Part shown: piece by piece, positions 38,804 through 47,944 of the stretch
How positions within the stretch are numbered: position 1 is the stretch's first letter
Layout of the letters: every line of letters starts with the position of its first letter
Source of the DNA: Clostridia bacterium
Lineage (GTDB): Bacteria > Bacillota > Clostridia > Oscillospirales > CAG-272
Assembly (NCBI GenBank): GCA_017547655.1
Contig: JAFYPF010000001.1
Coordinates: forward strand, 1-64,000
Direction of reading: 5' to 3'
Length of the DNA: 64,000 nt
Made by a program: the position numbers and the translations under genes
Notes under the pieces: generated by a model
Seen by the model: the letters and a program-made list of their open reading frames with translations, nothing else
What the model was told of the DNA's origin: nothing
The model's database searches: none

Positions 38804-40084
38804 ATGAAAATAAAAACCAAAAAATTGCAGTTTGAAAAATTAAACGAAATAAAGAGACCGAAGCACTTTAATCCAAAGAGGCCAAATATATTTTTCAGAA
38901 CGCTTGTAAGAATACTGTCGCAGTTTGATATGTGGGCGACAAGATTTTCATATACAAAAACAGATATGGAAAAGGCGGGAAACGGACCTTGCCTTATATT
39001 GATGAACCATTCAAGCTTTATAGATTTTGAGATTGCAAATAAAATTTTATATCCGACACCGTTTTGTTTTGTGGCAACGACCGACGCATTTGTAAGCAAG
39101 GCTTGGCTTATGAGAGAAATAGGCTGTATTCCGACACAAAAATTTGTAAACGACGTTACTCTTATATCCGATATGGCGTATGCATTAAAAGAACTCAAAA
39201 CAAGTGTTCTTATGTATCCAGAAGCAGGATACAGCTTTGACGGTTGCGCTACTGCATTGCCCAGAGGGTTGGGAAGGCTTGTGAAGAAGCTCGACGTGCC
39301 GGTAATAAGCATACACACGTTTGGAGCATTTTCACGCGATCCTCTTTATAACTGTTTGCAAAGACGAAAGGTTAAGGTAAGCGCAGATATTTCCTGTATA
39401 CTTTCACTTGATGAGGTAAGAGATAAGTCAATAGCCGAAATAGACGAGATTTTGGATAAGACTTTTACATTTGATAATTTCGAGTGGCAAAATGAGAATA
39501 AAATAAAAATAGACGAGCCGTTCCGAGCAGATGGGCTTAACAGAATATTATATAAATGCGCCCATTGTCAAACCGAAGGCAAAATGGAGGGCAAAGGAAC
39601 AAAGCTTATATGCCATGAATGCGGAAAGGAATATGAGCTTGATGAATACGGAAAGCTAAAGGCTTTAGAGGGCGAGACTGAATTCAGCCACATTCCCGAT
39701 TGGTATAAATGGGAGAGGGATTGTGTAAGGCAGGAGATAGTTGAAGGAAGCTACAAGCTTGACGTTGACGTTGAAATATGCGTTTTGGTTGACTACAAGG
39801 CTTTGTATAAAATAGGCGACGGACATTTGATACACGACAAAAACGGTTTTTGCTTGTCGGGGTGTGACGGAAAGCTTGAATATACCCAAAAGCCACTTGT
39901 TTCACATAGTGTAAATTCCGATTATTTTTGGTATGAGATAGGCGACGTTATAAGTATCGGAAACAGAGAAACTTTGTATTACTGTTTTCCGAAAACGAAG
40001 GGAGATTTTGTTGCGAAGACCAGACTTGCTGCCGAGGAAATGTATAATCTTGTAAGACCCAAAAGAGAGAAGGCTAAAATATAA
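38804..40084 (+). CDS. PlsC-type acyltransferase with C-terminal zinc ribbon
   Basis: 426 residues, about twice the usual PlsC core. Motif I NHSSFIDFEIA (H-x4-D, about residue 69-79), motif III-like MYPEAGYSFDG. A zinc-ribbon-like pair follows (CAHCQTEGK ... ICHECGKEY, residues 247-276), then a ~150-residue beta-rich domain. It probably acylates lysophosphatidate or a related glycerol lipid at the membrane face. The extra zinc ribbon is not part of the housekeeping enzyme. TATAAT preceded by TGA at 38764-38772 and TTGTTT at 38744 form a promoter. RBS GGAGG. Confidence 0.82.
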   Translation: MKIKTKKLQFEKLNEIKRPKHFNPKRPNIFFRTLVRILSQFDMWATRFSYTKTDMEKAGNGPCLILMNHSSFIDFEIANKILYPTPFCFVATTDAFVSKAWLMREIGCIPTQKFVNDVTLISDMAYALKELKTSVLMYPEAGYSFDGCATALPRGLGRLVKKLDVPVISIHTFGAFSRDPLYNCLQRRKVKVSADISCILSLDEVRDKSIAEIDEILDKTFTFDNFEWQNENKIKIDEPFRADGLNRILYKCAHCQTEGKMEGKGTKLICHECGKEYELDEYGKLKALEGETEFSHIPDWYKWERDCVRQEIVEGSYKLDVDVEICVLVDYKALYKIGDGHLIHDKNGFCLSGCDGKLEYTQKPLVSHSVNSDYFWYEIGDVISIGNRETLYYCFPKTKGDFVAKTRLAAEEMYNLVRPKREKAKI

Positions 40085-40129
40085 GGTTAGAGTATATTGA
40101 TAATTGATACTTATAGTTGTTTTTTTTTA

Positions 40130-40532
40130 GCTTTTTGGGCGATGTTTCCGACGTTCTGGCGATAAAATCGGAAATGGGACTCTGGTTAAGGCATACAAGG
40201 CTGATGACAAGGAAGAACTTAAGAAGTTTGCGGAAGAATATCTGCCCGATTTGAAGAACAGGGTATTGGAACTACGTTCATATCACAAGGATTGCTGGTT
40301 TAAGATTTATAAGGCATTTGGTTGGGATATAATGGACCTTCGTTACGGGTCTTTGCTTGTGAGAATAATGAGTGCCATTGAAGCGGTTACCGATTATCTT
40401 AACGGTAAGCTTGAAAGAATAGAAGAGCTTGAAGAAGAGAGACTTTATTTTGACGGATTTAAGGGCCCGATTCGTTATATGAACGCATACGGACGTATAG
40501 TATTGCCTTCAAGAATTGCTCCCGATGCTTAA
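40130..40532 (+). pseudogene. Remnant of a beta-N-acetylhexosaminidase-like glycosidase (3' end)
   Basis: The frame ending at 40532 is open back to the TAG at 40128 but no full start or N-terminal domain exists. Between 40138 and about 40182 another frame reads GDVSDVLAIKSEMGL, and it continues sensibly in the downstream frame as VKAYKADDKEELKKF, so a frameshift lies near 40182-40188. The tail (CWFKIYKAFGWDIMDLRYG, then YLNGKLERIEELEE) resembles the C-terminus of GH20 beta-N-acetylhexosaminidases (by eye). A 5'-deleted, frameshifted gene remnant is the simplest reading. A short ORF from TTG 40251 is not credible as a gene. Confidence 0.7.
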
Positions 40533-40555
40533 AAATAAAAAAATTTAAATACTTC

Positions 40556-40584
40556 TTGACTTTAGCATAGAAAAGTGGTATTAT
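40556..40584 (+). promoter_or_regulatory. Promoter of the T-box-controlled operon
   Basis: TTGACT (40556-40561), 17-bp spacer, TATTAT (40579-40584) with TGG before the -10 (extended -10); transcription would start just before the T-box stem I. Confidence 0.75.
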
Positions 40585-40599
40585 ACTTATATAAATTAA

Positions 40600-40860
40600 A
40601 TGTGTTGACGAAAACAAGTAGATAACGTCGAGACTCTTACAGAGAATTGTCGGTTGGTGCGAGACAAAGACGACGATGTTGTTGAATACATTTCCGAGCG
40701 GCTTATCCGAACTTATTCAGTAGGGTAAGACGGGAACGCCCGTTACAGCGTTAGAGTCTAATAGCTTTTTGACTACGGACTTAATGAGAACCAATTGAGG
40801 TGGTACCACGGTGTAATAATCGTCCTCTGCGAATTGTTTTCGCAGGGGACATTTTGTTTG
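40600..40860 (+). promoter_or_regulatory. T-box riboswitch leader, probable Tyr (UAC) specifier
   Basis: Stem I elements: AAGTAGA (40616-40622), AGAGAATTGTCGGTTGGTGC (40641-40660, distal loop region), CGTCG/CGACG pairing. The specifier loop reads GAATACATT with TAC at 40687-40689 followed by a purine, i.e. a tyrosine codon. Then GAACGCCCGTTA (40734-40745), the T-box GAGGTGGTACCACGG (40797-40811), and a terminator GTCCTCTGCG / CGCAGGGGAC (40822-40850) followed by ATTTTGTTT. GAGG of the T-box can pair with CCTC of the terminator arm, giving the antiterminator. It senses uncharged tRNA. T-box identity is strong; the Tyr specifier is inference. Confidence 0.9.
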
Positions 40861-40945
40861 TTATAATTATTGGTATACGGGCGGAGCCCATATACCAATA
40901 TGTTAAAATTAGAAAATAAAAACTTAAGATATATAAGGAGAAAAA

Positions 40946-42583
40946 ATGGTAATAGCAGATTTTTTGGAAAGAAATGCGCGTCTTTACGGAGATGAAACCG
41001 CATTGGTTGAGATAAACCCTTCCGAAGAAAGAGATAATGCGGTAACTTGGAGGGATTTTAGTCTTATTGAAAATACAACGCCCGATGTCCCCTACAGACG
41101 TGAGATAAATTGGAGACAGTTTGATGAAAAGGCTAATAGATTTGCAAACCTTTTGCTGAGTCGTGGCATAAAGAAAGGGCAGAAGGTTGCTATTCTTCTA
41201 ATGAACTGCCTTGAATGGTTGCCTATATATTTTGGTATATTGAAATCGGGAGCGCTTGCAGTTCCGATGAACTTCAGATATTCGGGAGATGAAATTGAAT
41301 ACTGTCTTGAATTGGCGGACGTAGACGTATTGGTGTTTGGACCCGAGTTCACAGAAAGACTTGAAACCGTACCGAATGCTCTTGATAGACTAAAGTTTAA
41401 ATTTTTTGTTGGAAGAGACGTTCCTGCGTTTTCCGAAAGCTATCTTGAGCTTGTAAATTATACCTCGACAAAGGCTCCACCCATTATGGTTGGAGAAAAA
41501 GATTATGCGGCGATATATTTCTCGTCGGGAACGACGGGCAGACCGAAGGCAATTTTGCATAACCACAGAGCATTGGTGTGTTCTTGTGAAACCGAACAGA
41601 ATCATCACAGTCAGTCGAGAGACGACGTATTCTTGTGTATTCCCCCCCTCTATCATACGGGGGCGAAGATGCACTGGTTCGGAAGCTTACTTTCGGGAAG
41701 CCGAGCAGTGCTTTTAAGAGGTGTAAAGCCCGAGTGGATTTTGCGTGCTGTAACTGAAGAAAAATGTACAATTGTGTGGTTGCTTGTTCCGTGGGCGCAG
41801 GATTTGCTTAATGCTGTTGAAGACGGCAAGATAAATCTTGACGATTATATGCTTGAACAGTGGAGACTTATGCATATCGGTGCACAGCCAGTTCCGCCCA
41901 GTCTAATTAACAGGTGGAAGAAGAAGTTCCCGAACCACGAATATGATACAAACTACGGTTTGTCCGAATCTATAGGCCCCGGATGCGTACATCTTGGCGT
42001 TGAGAATATTCATAAGGTTGGCGCTATAGGTAAACCCGGATATAACTGGGAAACGAAGATTGTCGACGAAAACGGAAATACTGTAGAGCAGGGTGAGGTT
42101 GGAGAACTTGCAGTTAAGGGCGACGGCGTAATGCTTTGTTACTACAAGAACGAAAAGGCTACGAATGAAGTTTTGAGAGACGGATGGTTGTTTACCGGAG
42201 ACGTTGCAAGAATGGATGAAGATGGATTTATTTATCTTGTTGACAGAAAGAAAGACGTTATTATTTCGGGCGGTGAAAACCTGTATCCCGTTGAGATTGA
42301 AGACTTCTTGAATACTAATACAAAAATAAAGGACGTTGCGGTTATCGGTCTTCCCGACGAAAGACTTGGCGAGATTGCGGCGGCAGTTATTGAATTTAAA
42401 GAGGGAATTACAGCAACAGAAGACGAGATAAATGAGTTCTGTCATGCACTGCCTCGATATAAGCGGCCTAAAAAGCTTATATTTGCAAAGGTTCCCAGGA
42501 ATCCCACCGGAAAGATTGAGAAACCGGTATTACGTCAGATGTATGGAGCAGGCAGACTTGTAGAGGCGCAGACAACAAAATAA
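40946..42583 (+). CDS. AMP-forming acyl/aryl-CoA ligase
   Basis: 545 residues, class I adenylate-forming enzyme (ANL family). ATP-binding motif YFSSGTTGRPKAIL, hinge-region FTGDVARMDEDGFIYL and GGENLYPVEIEDFL, catalytic Lys in PTGKIEKPVLR. It activates a carboxylic acid to its CoA thioester with ATP. The usual annotation is 'fatty acid-CoA ligase', but its position behind a T-box and upstream of a symporter and indolepyruvate oxidoreductase makes an arylacetate or a branched/aromatic acid more likely. RBS AAGGAG. Confidence 0.85.
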   Translation: MVIADFLERNARLYGDETALVEINPSEERDNAVTWRDFSLIENTTPDVPYRREINWRQFDEKANRFANLLLSRGIKKGQKVAILLMNCLEWLPIYFGILKSGALAVPMNFRYSGDEIEYCLELADVDVLVFGPEFTERLETVPNALDRLKFKFFVGRDVPAFSESYLELVNYTSTKAPPIMVGEKDYAAIYFSSGTTGRPKAILHNHRALVCSCETEQNHHSQSRDDVFLCIPPLYHTGAKMHWFGSLLSGSRAVLLRGVKPEWILRAVTEEKCTIVWLLVPWAQDLLNAVEDGKINLDDYMLEQWRLMHIGAQPVPPSLINRWKKKFPNHEYDTNYGLSESIGPGCVHLGVENIHKVGAIGKPGYNWETKIVDENGNTVEQGEVGELAVKGDGVMLCYYKNEKATNEVLRDGWLFTGDVARMDEDGFIYLVDRKKDVIISGGENLYPVEIEDFLNTNTKIKDVAVIGLPDERLGEIAAAVIEFKEGITATEDEINEFCHALPRYKRPKKLIFAKVPRNPTGKIEKPVLRQMYGAGRLVEAQTTK

Positions 42584-42617
42584 ATTTGAAATTATTGAGC
42601 AAAAATCAGGTGGAAAA

Positions 42618-44156
42618 ATGTTTATAAAAATTGCAATGTTGGTAGTATTTTTTGGTACGATGATAGGTATTGGTTTGTATTGCCGCAAACACTCAACAGA
42701 CGTTAACGGTTTTGTACTTGGCGGAAGAAGTGTCGGTCCTTGGCTTACGGCATTTGCTTATGGGACATCGTATTTTTCGGCAGTTGTTTTTGTTGGGTAT
42801 GCAGGACAATTTGGTTGGAAATATGGTATTGCAGCAACGTGGGCAGGTATTGGAAATGCCATTATCGGTTCACTTCTTGCTTGGATAATACTCGGCAGAC
42901 GTACCCGTATTATGACACAGCATCTTGACAGCGCGACGATGCCGCAGTTTTTCAGCAGCCGTTATAACAGTCAAGGCTTGAAGCTTCTTTCATCGGCTGT
43001 AATATTTATATTCTTGATTCCGTATACGGCATCGCTTTACAACGGACTTAGCCGTTTGTTTGGTATGGCGTTTGATATACCTTACGAGGCGTGCGTAATA
43101 GTAATGTCAATATTGACTGCGATATACGTTATAGCGGGCGGATATATGGCTACGGCTATAAACGATTTTATACAGGGAATTGTTATGATAGTCGGCATAA
43201 TAGCCGTAATAATAGCTGTTCTTAGCACTCAAGGCGGACTTACGGCAGCTATGGATAGCTTGAGTAGAATATCAAGCGGAGCCGAAGGCATAAAGCAAGG
43301 GGCTTTGACTTCGTTTTTTGGTCCCGATCCGATTAATCTTGCGGGAGTTGTTCTTCTTACTTCACTCGGCACTTGGGGACTTCCGCAGATGGTTCAGAAG
43401 TTTTATGCAATAAAGAACGAAAAAGCTATAACAAAAGGTACTATTATTTCAACGATATTTGCGCTTATAGTTGCGGGAGGATGTTATTTTCTCGGCGGCT
43501 TCGGCAGATTGTTTACTCCTGATACGACGGCTGATGGGGCTGTGATTTTTGATTCGATTGTTCCGAATATGCTTAAGGGTTTACCCGACGTGTTGATAGG
43601 TGTAGTAATAGTACTTGTACTTTCGGCATCAATGTCGACGTTGTCTTCTCTTGTTTTGACGTCAAGCTCAACTTTGACTCTCGACTTTATAAAAGAAAAG
43701 ATACACAGAAATATGAATGAGAAAAGACAAGTGTTTGTTATGCGTGTTTTGATAGTTGTGTTTATTGTTATTTCGTCAATAATTGCAATTGTTCAGCACC
43801 AGGGAAGTGTTTCATTTATAGCGCAGCTTATGGGTGTGTCGTGGGGCGCATTGGCAGGTGCTTTTCTTGCTCCTTTTCTGTATGGATTGTACTGGAAAGG
43901 CGTAACGAAGGCGGCTGTATGGGTAAATATTCTTTTTTCAACGGTTGTTATGATTGCAAATATGGTTGTCAGAAACGTATTCCCGACTATTTTGCAATCG
44001 CCCATAAATTCGGGAGCGTTTTGTATGCTTGCAGGACTTGTAATTGTGCCTGTGGTTAGCGGTTTTACAAAGAAACCCGACGAAAAGATGATTGAAGACG
44101 TATTCTCTTGCTATGCTCAAAGCGTTACCGTATCGGTGAAAGAGCATATGGGATAA
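42618..44156 (+). CDS. Sodium:solute symporter (SSS family)
   Basis: 512 residues with about 13 membrane segments. GGRSVGPWLTAFAYG and the SYFSAVVFVGYAG region, then AIYVIAGGYMATAINDFIQG, are typical of the SSS family (relatives of PutP, PanF, ActP, PaaL). It moves a small organic acid or amino acid with sodium. It starts 34 bp after the CoA ligase and is likely in the same T-box-controlled transcript; the pairing suggests import of the acid the ligase activates. Substrate not defined by sequence alone. Confidence 0.87.
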   Translation: MFIKIAMLVVFFGTMIGIGLYCRKHSTDVNGFVLGGRSVGPWLTAFAYGTSYFSAVVFVGYAGQFGWKYGIAATWAGIGNAIIGSLLAWIILGRRTRIMTQHLDSATMPQFFSSRYNSQGLKLLSSAVIFIFLIPYTASLYNGLSRLFGMAFDIPYEACVIVMSILTAIYVIAGGYMATAINDFIQGIVMIVGIIAVIIAVLSTQGGLTAAMDSLSRISSGAEGIKQGALTSFFGPDPINLAGVVLLTSLGTWGLPQMVQKFYAIKNEKAITKGTIISTIFALIVAGGCYFLGGFGRLFTPDTTADGAVIFDSIVPNMLKGLPDVLIGVVIVLVLSASMSTLSSLVLTSSSTLTLDFIKEKIHRNMNEKRQVFVMRVLIVVFIVISSIIAIVQHQGSVSFIAQLMGVSWGALAGAFLAPFLYGLYWKGVTKAAVWVNILFSTVVMIANMVVRNVFPTILQSPINSGAFCMLAGLVIVPVVSGFTKKPDEKMIEDVFSCYAQSVTVSVKEHMG

Positions 44157-44195
44157 AAATTTAGAAAAATGTAAAAAATTAAAGGCAATATATTG

Positions 44196-44224
44196 TTGAA
44201 TATATATTGTGTTTGTGGTATAAT
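44196..44224 (+). promoter_or_regulatory. Second, internal promoter upstream of iorA
   Basis: TTGAAT (44196-44201), 17-bp spacer, TATAAT (44219-44224) preceded by TGG (extended -10). So the ior-paaK-aminotransferase genes may also be transcribed independently of the T-box. Confidence 0.65.
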
Positions 44225-44287
44225 AATGGCATTATTTTTTGTTAGATTCCTCCGTTGAGTAGCGGAAAGAAAGAGAGGAAAATATAG

Positions 44288-46027
44288 ATGAAACAGCTAA
44301 TGTTAGGTAATGAGGCTGTTGCGAGAGGTTTATTTGAGGCAGGATGTTCGTTTGTTTCGAGCTATCCCGGAACTCCGAGTACTGAAATAACCGAATGTGC
44401 GGCGCAGTATGCTGAAATTTATGCGGAATGGGCCCCCAATGAAAAGGTAGCTATGGAGACTGCGTTTGGTGCGGCTTTGGCTGGTAAGAGAAGCTTTTGC
44501 GGAATGAAGCACGTTGGACTTAACGTTGCGGCAGATCCGTTGTTTACTATTTCTTATACAGGTGTTAATGCGGGAATGGTTATCGGTGTGGCAGATGATC
44601 CCGGAATGCATAGCTCACAGAATGAGCAGGATTCAAGACACTATGCAAAGGCGGCGAAATTGCCTATGCTAGAGCCTTCCAACTCAAAAGAGGCGCTTGA
44701 ATTTGCAAAGATTGCTTATGATATATCCGAAGAATTTGATACTCCCGTATTTTTGAAGATGTGTACGCGTGTTGCTCACTCACAGAGTATAGTTGAAACA
44801 AGCAACCGTGTTGAAAGATCGCAGGTTGAATACGTTAAGAATCCTTCAAAATACATAATGATGCCCGGATTTGCAAAGAAGAGACATCCCATTGTTGAAG
44901 AAAGAATGACTAAATTGGCTGAATTTGCGTCAACCTCTTTGCTTAATAGATGGGAAAAAGGAAATGATAACAAGGTTGGTATTATTACTGTCGGAACTTG
45001 TTATCAGTACGTAAAAGAGGTTTGTGGAAACGACGTTAGTATATTGAAGCTCGGTATGGTATGGCCTATTTCCGAGAAGATGATAAAAGAGTTTGCAGCT
45101 TCTGTAGAAAAGGTGATAGTTGTAGAGGAGCTTGACGGCTTTATCGAAGAATTTTGCAATGCGCTCGGTATTAAGACCGAGGGTAAGAGCCTTTTCTCTA
45201 ACATTGATGAGTTGTCTCAAAATAAGGTTGCAAAAGGCCTTGGTATAGAATATACCGAGGGAAATGCAGTAGATGCGGTTATTCCCAATCGTCCTCCCGT
45301 TATGTGTGCAGGTTGTCCTCATAGAGGTTTGTATTACGTTTTGTCTAAATTGAAGCTTAATGTAATTGGTGACATTGGTTGTTATACGCTTGGTGCAGTT
45401 GCCCCCCTTAACGCAGTAGACAGCGTAATTTGTATGGGGGCTTCTGTTTCGGGAGTACACGGCTTTAATAAGGCTAACTACGGCAAGACAGACGGCAAGA
45501 CAGTTGCTGTAATTGGTGACTCGACGTTTATGCATTCGGGTATAACAGGTCTTGTAAATATTTCTTATAACGATTCCAACAGTACTGTTATTATTCTTGA
45601 CAACTCTATTACGGGTATGACGGGCCATCAGCATAATCCAACTACAGGATTTAATCTCAAGGGTGATCCTGCGGCAAAGGTTGACATTGAAGCATTGTGT
45701 CGTGCTATCGGTATAAATTCGGTAAGGGTTGTTGATCCTTATAATATAGCTGAATGTGAAACCGTAATTAAGGAAGAATTGGCAAAGGAAGAGCCATCTG
45801 TTATTATTTCAAGACGTCCTTGCGCACTTCTTAAATACGTAAAGCATAAATCTCCCGTGATGGTTTCTGCAGATAAATGCAAGAACTGTAAGATGTGTAT
45901 GAAGATAGGCTGTCCTGCAATCAGTATGGTTGACGGAAAGGCTGTTATAGATGCAACGCTTTGTACGGGTTGTGGCGTATGCACACAGCTTTGCAAATTC
46001 GAAGCGATGCAGGAGGCAGAAAAATGA
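44288..46027 (+). CDS. iorA: Indolepyruvate ferredoxin oxidoreductase, alpha subunit
   Basis: 579 residues. N-terminal pyrimidine-binding half (SYPGTPSTEITE, AMETAFGAALAGKRSF), TPP-binding half (GDIGCYTLGAVAPLN, VIGDSTFMHSGITGL, DNSITGMTGHQHNP), and two 4Fe-4S motifs at the C-terminus (CKNCKMCMKIGC, CTGCGVCTQLC). With IorB it converts arylpyruvates to arylacetyl-CoA plus CO2 with ferredoxin, reversibly. Context for direction: see the operon finding. ATGA overlap with iorB. Confidence 0.95.
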   Translation: MKQLMLGNEAVARGLFEAGCSFVSSYPGTPSTEITECAAQYAEIYAEWAPNEKVAMETAFGAALAGKRSFCGMKHVGLNVAADPLFTISYTGVNAGMVIGVADDPGMHSSQNEQDSRHYAKAAKLPMLEPSNSKEALEFAKIAYDISEEFDTPVFLKMCTRVAHSQSIVETSNRVERSQVEYVKNPSKYIMMPGFAKKRHPIVEERMTKLAEFASTSLLNRWEKGNDNKVGIITVGTCYQYVKEVCGNDVSILKLGMVWPISEKMIKEFAASVEKVIVVEELDGFIEEFCNALGIKTEGKSLFSNIDELSQNKVAKGLGIEYTEGNAVDAVIPNRPPVMCAGCPHRGLYYVLSKLKLNVIGDIGCYTLGAVAPLNAVDSVICMGASVSGVHGFNKANYGKTDGKTVAVIGDSTFMHSGITGLVNISYNDSNSTVIILDNSITGMTGHQHNPTTGFNLKGDPAAKVDIEALCRAIGINSVRVVDPYNIAECETVIKEELAKEEPSVIISRRPCALLKYVKHKSPVMVSADKCKNCKMCMKIGCPAISMVDGKAVIDATLCTGCGVCTQLCKFEAMQEAEK

Positions 46028-46602
46028 GTAACAATACGAAAAATATAATGATTGTCGGTGTCGGCGGACAAGGTTCGCTTCTTGCAAGTAAGCTTCTTGG
46101 AAGATTGCTTCTTACAAAGGGATATGACGTAAAAGTTTCCGAGGTGCACGGAATGAGCCAGAGAGGCGGTTCTGTTGTAACGTACGTGCGTTTCGGAGAT
46201 GCTGTATATTCTCCCGTTATAGATGAGGGCGAAGCAGATTTTATAGTGTCTTTTGAGCTTCTTGAAGCTGCAAGATGGACAAGGTTTTTGAAGCAAGACG
46301 GTAAGATTATTACCAATACTCAACAGATAAACCCTATGCCCGTTGTAACGGGCGCTGCAGAGTATCCAGCGCAGCTTGTTGAAAAAATGAAGAATGACGG
46401 ATTTAACGTTGATGCAATAGATGCTCTTGAACTTGCAGAAAATGCAGGTTCGTCGAAAGCTGTTAACCTTGTGCTTATGGGTAGACTTTCAAAGTATTTT
46501 GATTTTACTGAAACAGAATGGATGACGGCAATTGAGGATAGTGTTCCTCAAAAATTCTTGGAAATGAACAAAAAGGCATTTGCATTGGGTGCAAATGCAT
46601 GA
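46024..46602 (+). CDS. iorB: Indolepyruvate ferredoxin oxidoreductase, beta subunit
   Basis: 192 residues. Begins MSNNTKNIMIVGVGGQGSL; the gamma-domain features GVGGQGSLLASKLLG and VSEVHGMSQRGGSVVTYV are diagnostic. ATG 46024 is the start, overlapping the iorA stop by 4 bp with GGAGG upstream; an in-frame longer ORF from 45961 lies inside iorA. Couples with IorA. Next gene overlaps by 4 bp or less, so this is a tight operon. Confidence 0.95.
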   Translation: MSNNTKNIMIVGVGGQGSLLASKLLGRLLLTKGYDVKVSEVHGMSQRGGSVVTYVRFGDAVYSPVIDEGEADFIVSFELLEAARWTRFLKQDGKIITNTQQINPMPVVTGAAEYPAQLVEKMKNDGFNVDAIDALELAENAGSSKAVNLVLMGRLSKYFDFTETEWMTAIEDSVPQKFLEMNKKAFALGANA

Positions 46603-46616
46603 AAGGAGGAAATGAA

Positions 46617-47924
46617 GTGGAAGGATACTATCAGCCCGAGATAGAAACAGCAACTCGGGAGGAAATGAAGGTTATTCAAAGTGAGAGATTGATTAGAACT
46701 GTAAAAAGAGTATATGAGAACGTTCCTCACTATCGCAAGAAGATGGAAGAAATGGGTGTAACTCCCGAAGATATCAAAAGTGTAGATGATCTTTGTAAGC
46801 TTCCTTTTAACTATAAGCAAGATTTGCGTGATACATACCCATACGGAATGTTTGCAGTTCCTATGAAGGACGTAGTAAGACTACATGCTTCGAGTGGTAC
46901 TACAGGTAAGCAGATTGTCGTAGGCTATACGGAAAATGATATGGATTTGTGGGCTGACTGTTGCGCAAGAGCGTTTACGGCAGCAGGTTGTACCGATGAA
47001 GATATGGTACACGTTTCATACGGTTATGGATTATTTACCGGCGGACTTGGCGCTGATGGAGGAGCGAGAAAGTTGGGAGCGACTGCAATCCCCGTTTCAA
47101 GCGGTAATACACAAAGACAGATTACTATTTTGAAAGACTTTGGTTCAACTATACTTTGTTGTACTCCCTCGTATGCGTTGCATATTGCCGAGACACTTCA
47201 CGATATGGGTTATACCAAGGACGATATAAAGTTGAAAGCGGGTATATTTGGAGCTGAACCCTGGACGAACGAGATGCGTAAGCAAATTGAAGATATGCTC
47301 GGACTTAAGGCGTTTGATATTTACGGTTTGACAGAAATAATCGGTCCCGGTGTTGGTTTTGAGTGTTCAGAGCAGACGGGTATGCATATAAACGAAGACC
47401 ACTTTATTGTTGAAGTAATTGATCCAGATACGGGAGACGTACTCCCCGACGGCACGCAGGGCGAACTTGTTTTTTCTTGCATAACAAAAGAAGCATTCCC
47501 GATACTCAGATACAGAACGAGAGATATTGGTGTTATTACAAGAGAAAAATGCTCTTGCGGCAGAACACTTGTTAAGATGACAAAGCCGAGAGGCAGAACC
47601 GACGATATGCTTATTATCAGAGGTGTTAACGTATTTCCGTCGCAGATTGAGACTGTTCTTATTGAAAAAGGATATACAGCAAACTACCAAATTGTTGTTG
47701 ACAGAGAAAATAACTTTGACAGTATTGAAGTACGAGTAGAGCTTTCTCCCGAAAACTTCCGCGATACAGTTAAGGGGCTTGACAAACAGGCGAAGGAACT
47801 TTCCGAGGGACTTAAGGTTATTCTCGGTATCAATGCGAAGGTTATACTGATGGAGCCTAATTCGCTTCCTCGTTCTGAAGGTAAGGCTGTAAGAGTTGTT
47901 GACAAGCGTAAGCTATTGGATTGA
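46617..47924 (+). CDS. paaK: Phenylacetate-CoA ligase family (PaaK type)
   Basis: 435 residues from GTG 46617; AAGGAGG at 46603-46609 fits 7 nt upstream, while in-frame ATG 46599 lacks an RBS. Motifs: LHASSGTTGKQIVVGYTEND (P-loop-like), YGYGLFTGGLGADGGA, IYGLTEIIGPGVGFEC, RYRTRDIG, and the C-terminal PRSEGKAVRVVDKR. PaaK makes phenylacetyl-CoA (and related arylacetyl-CoAs) from arylacetate, ATP and CoA. In the IorAB direction of arylacetate to arylpyruvate it would supply the substrate; in the catabolic direction it could return ATP equivalents only if AMP-forming activity reverses. Confidence 0.92.
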   Translation: MEGYYQPEIETATREEMKVIQSERLIRTVKRVYENVPHYRKKMEEMGVTPEDIKSVDDLCKLPFNYKQDLRDTYPYGMFAVPMKDVVRLHASSGTTGKQIVVGYTENDMDLWADCCARAFTAAGCTDEDMVHVSYGYGLFTGGLGADGGARKLGATAIPVSSGNTQRQITILKDFGSTILCCTPSYALHIAETLHDMGYTKDDIKLKAGIFGAEPWTNEMRKQIEDMLGLKAFDIYGLTEIIGPGVGFECSEQTGMHINEDHFIVEVIDPDTGDVLPDGTQGELVFSCITKEAFPILRYRTRDIGVITREKCSCGRTLVKMTKPRGRTDDMLIIRGVNVFPSQIETVLIEKGYTANYQIVVDRENNFDSIEVRVELSPENFRDTVKGLDKQAKELSEGLKVILGINAKVILMEPNSLPRSEGKAVRVVDKRKLLD

Positions 47925-47944
47925 AATATAGGAGGAGTAATAAA

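Noticed and set aside
38644..39318. 224-residue minus-strand frame overlapping the acyltransferase
   Set aside because: Complement of conserved PlsC motifs; the plus-strand reading is clearly the gene.
44930..45634. 234-residue minus-strand frame inside iorA
   Set aside because: Antisense to the TPP-binding region; no RBS or known family.
46599..46616. ATG 46599 as start of the PaaK-type gene
   Set aside because: It overlaps iorB's stop but has no RBS in the right place; the AAGGAGG points to GTG 46617.
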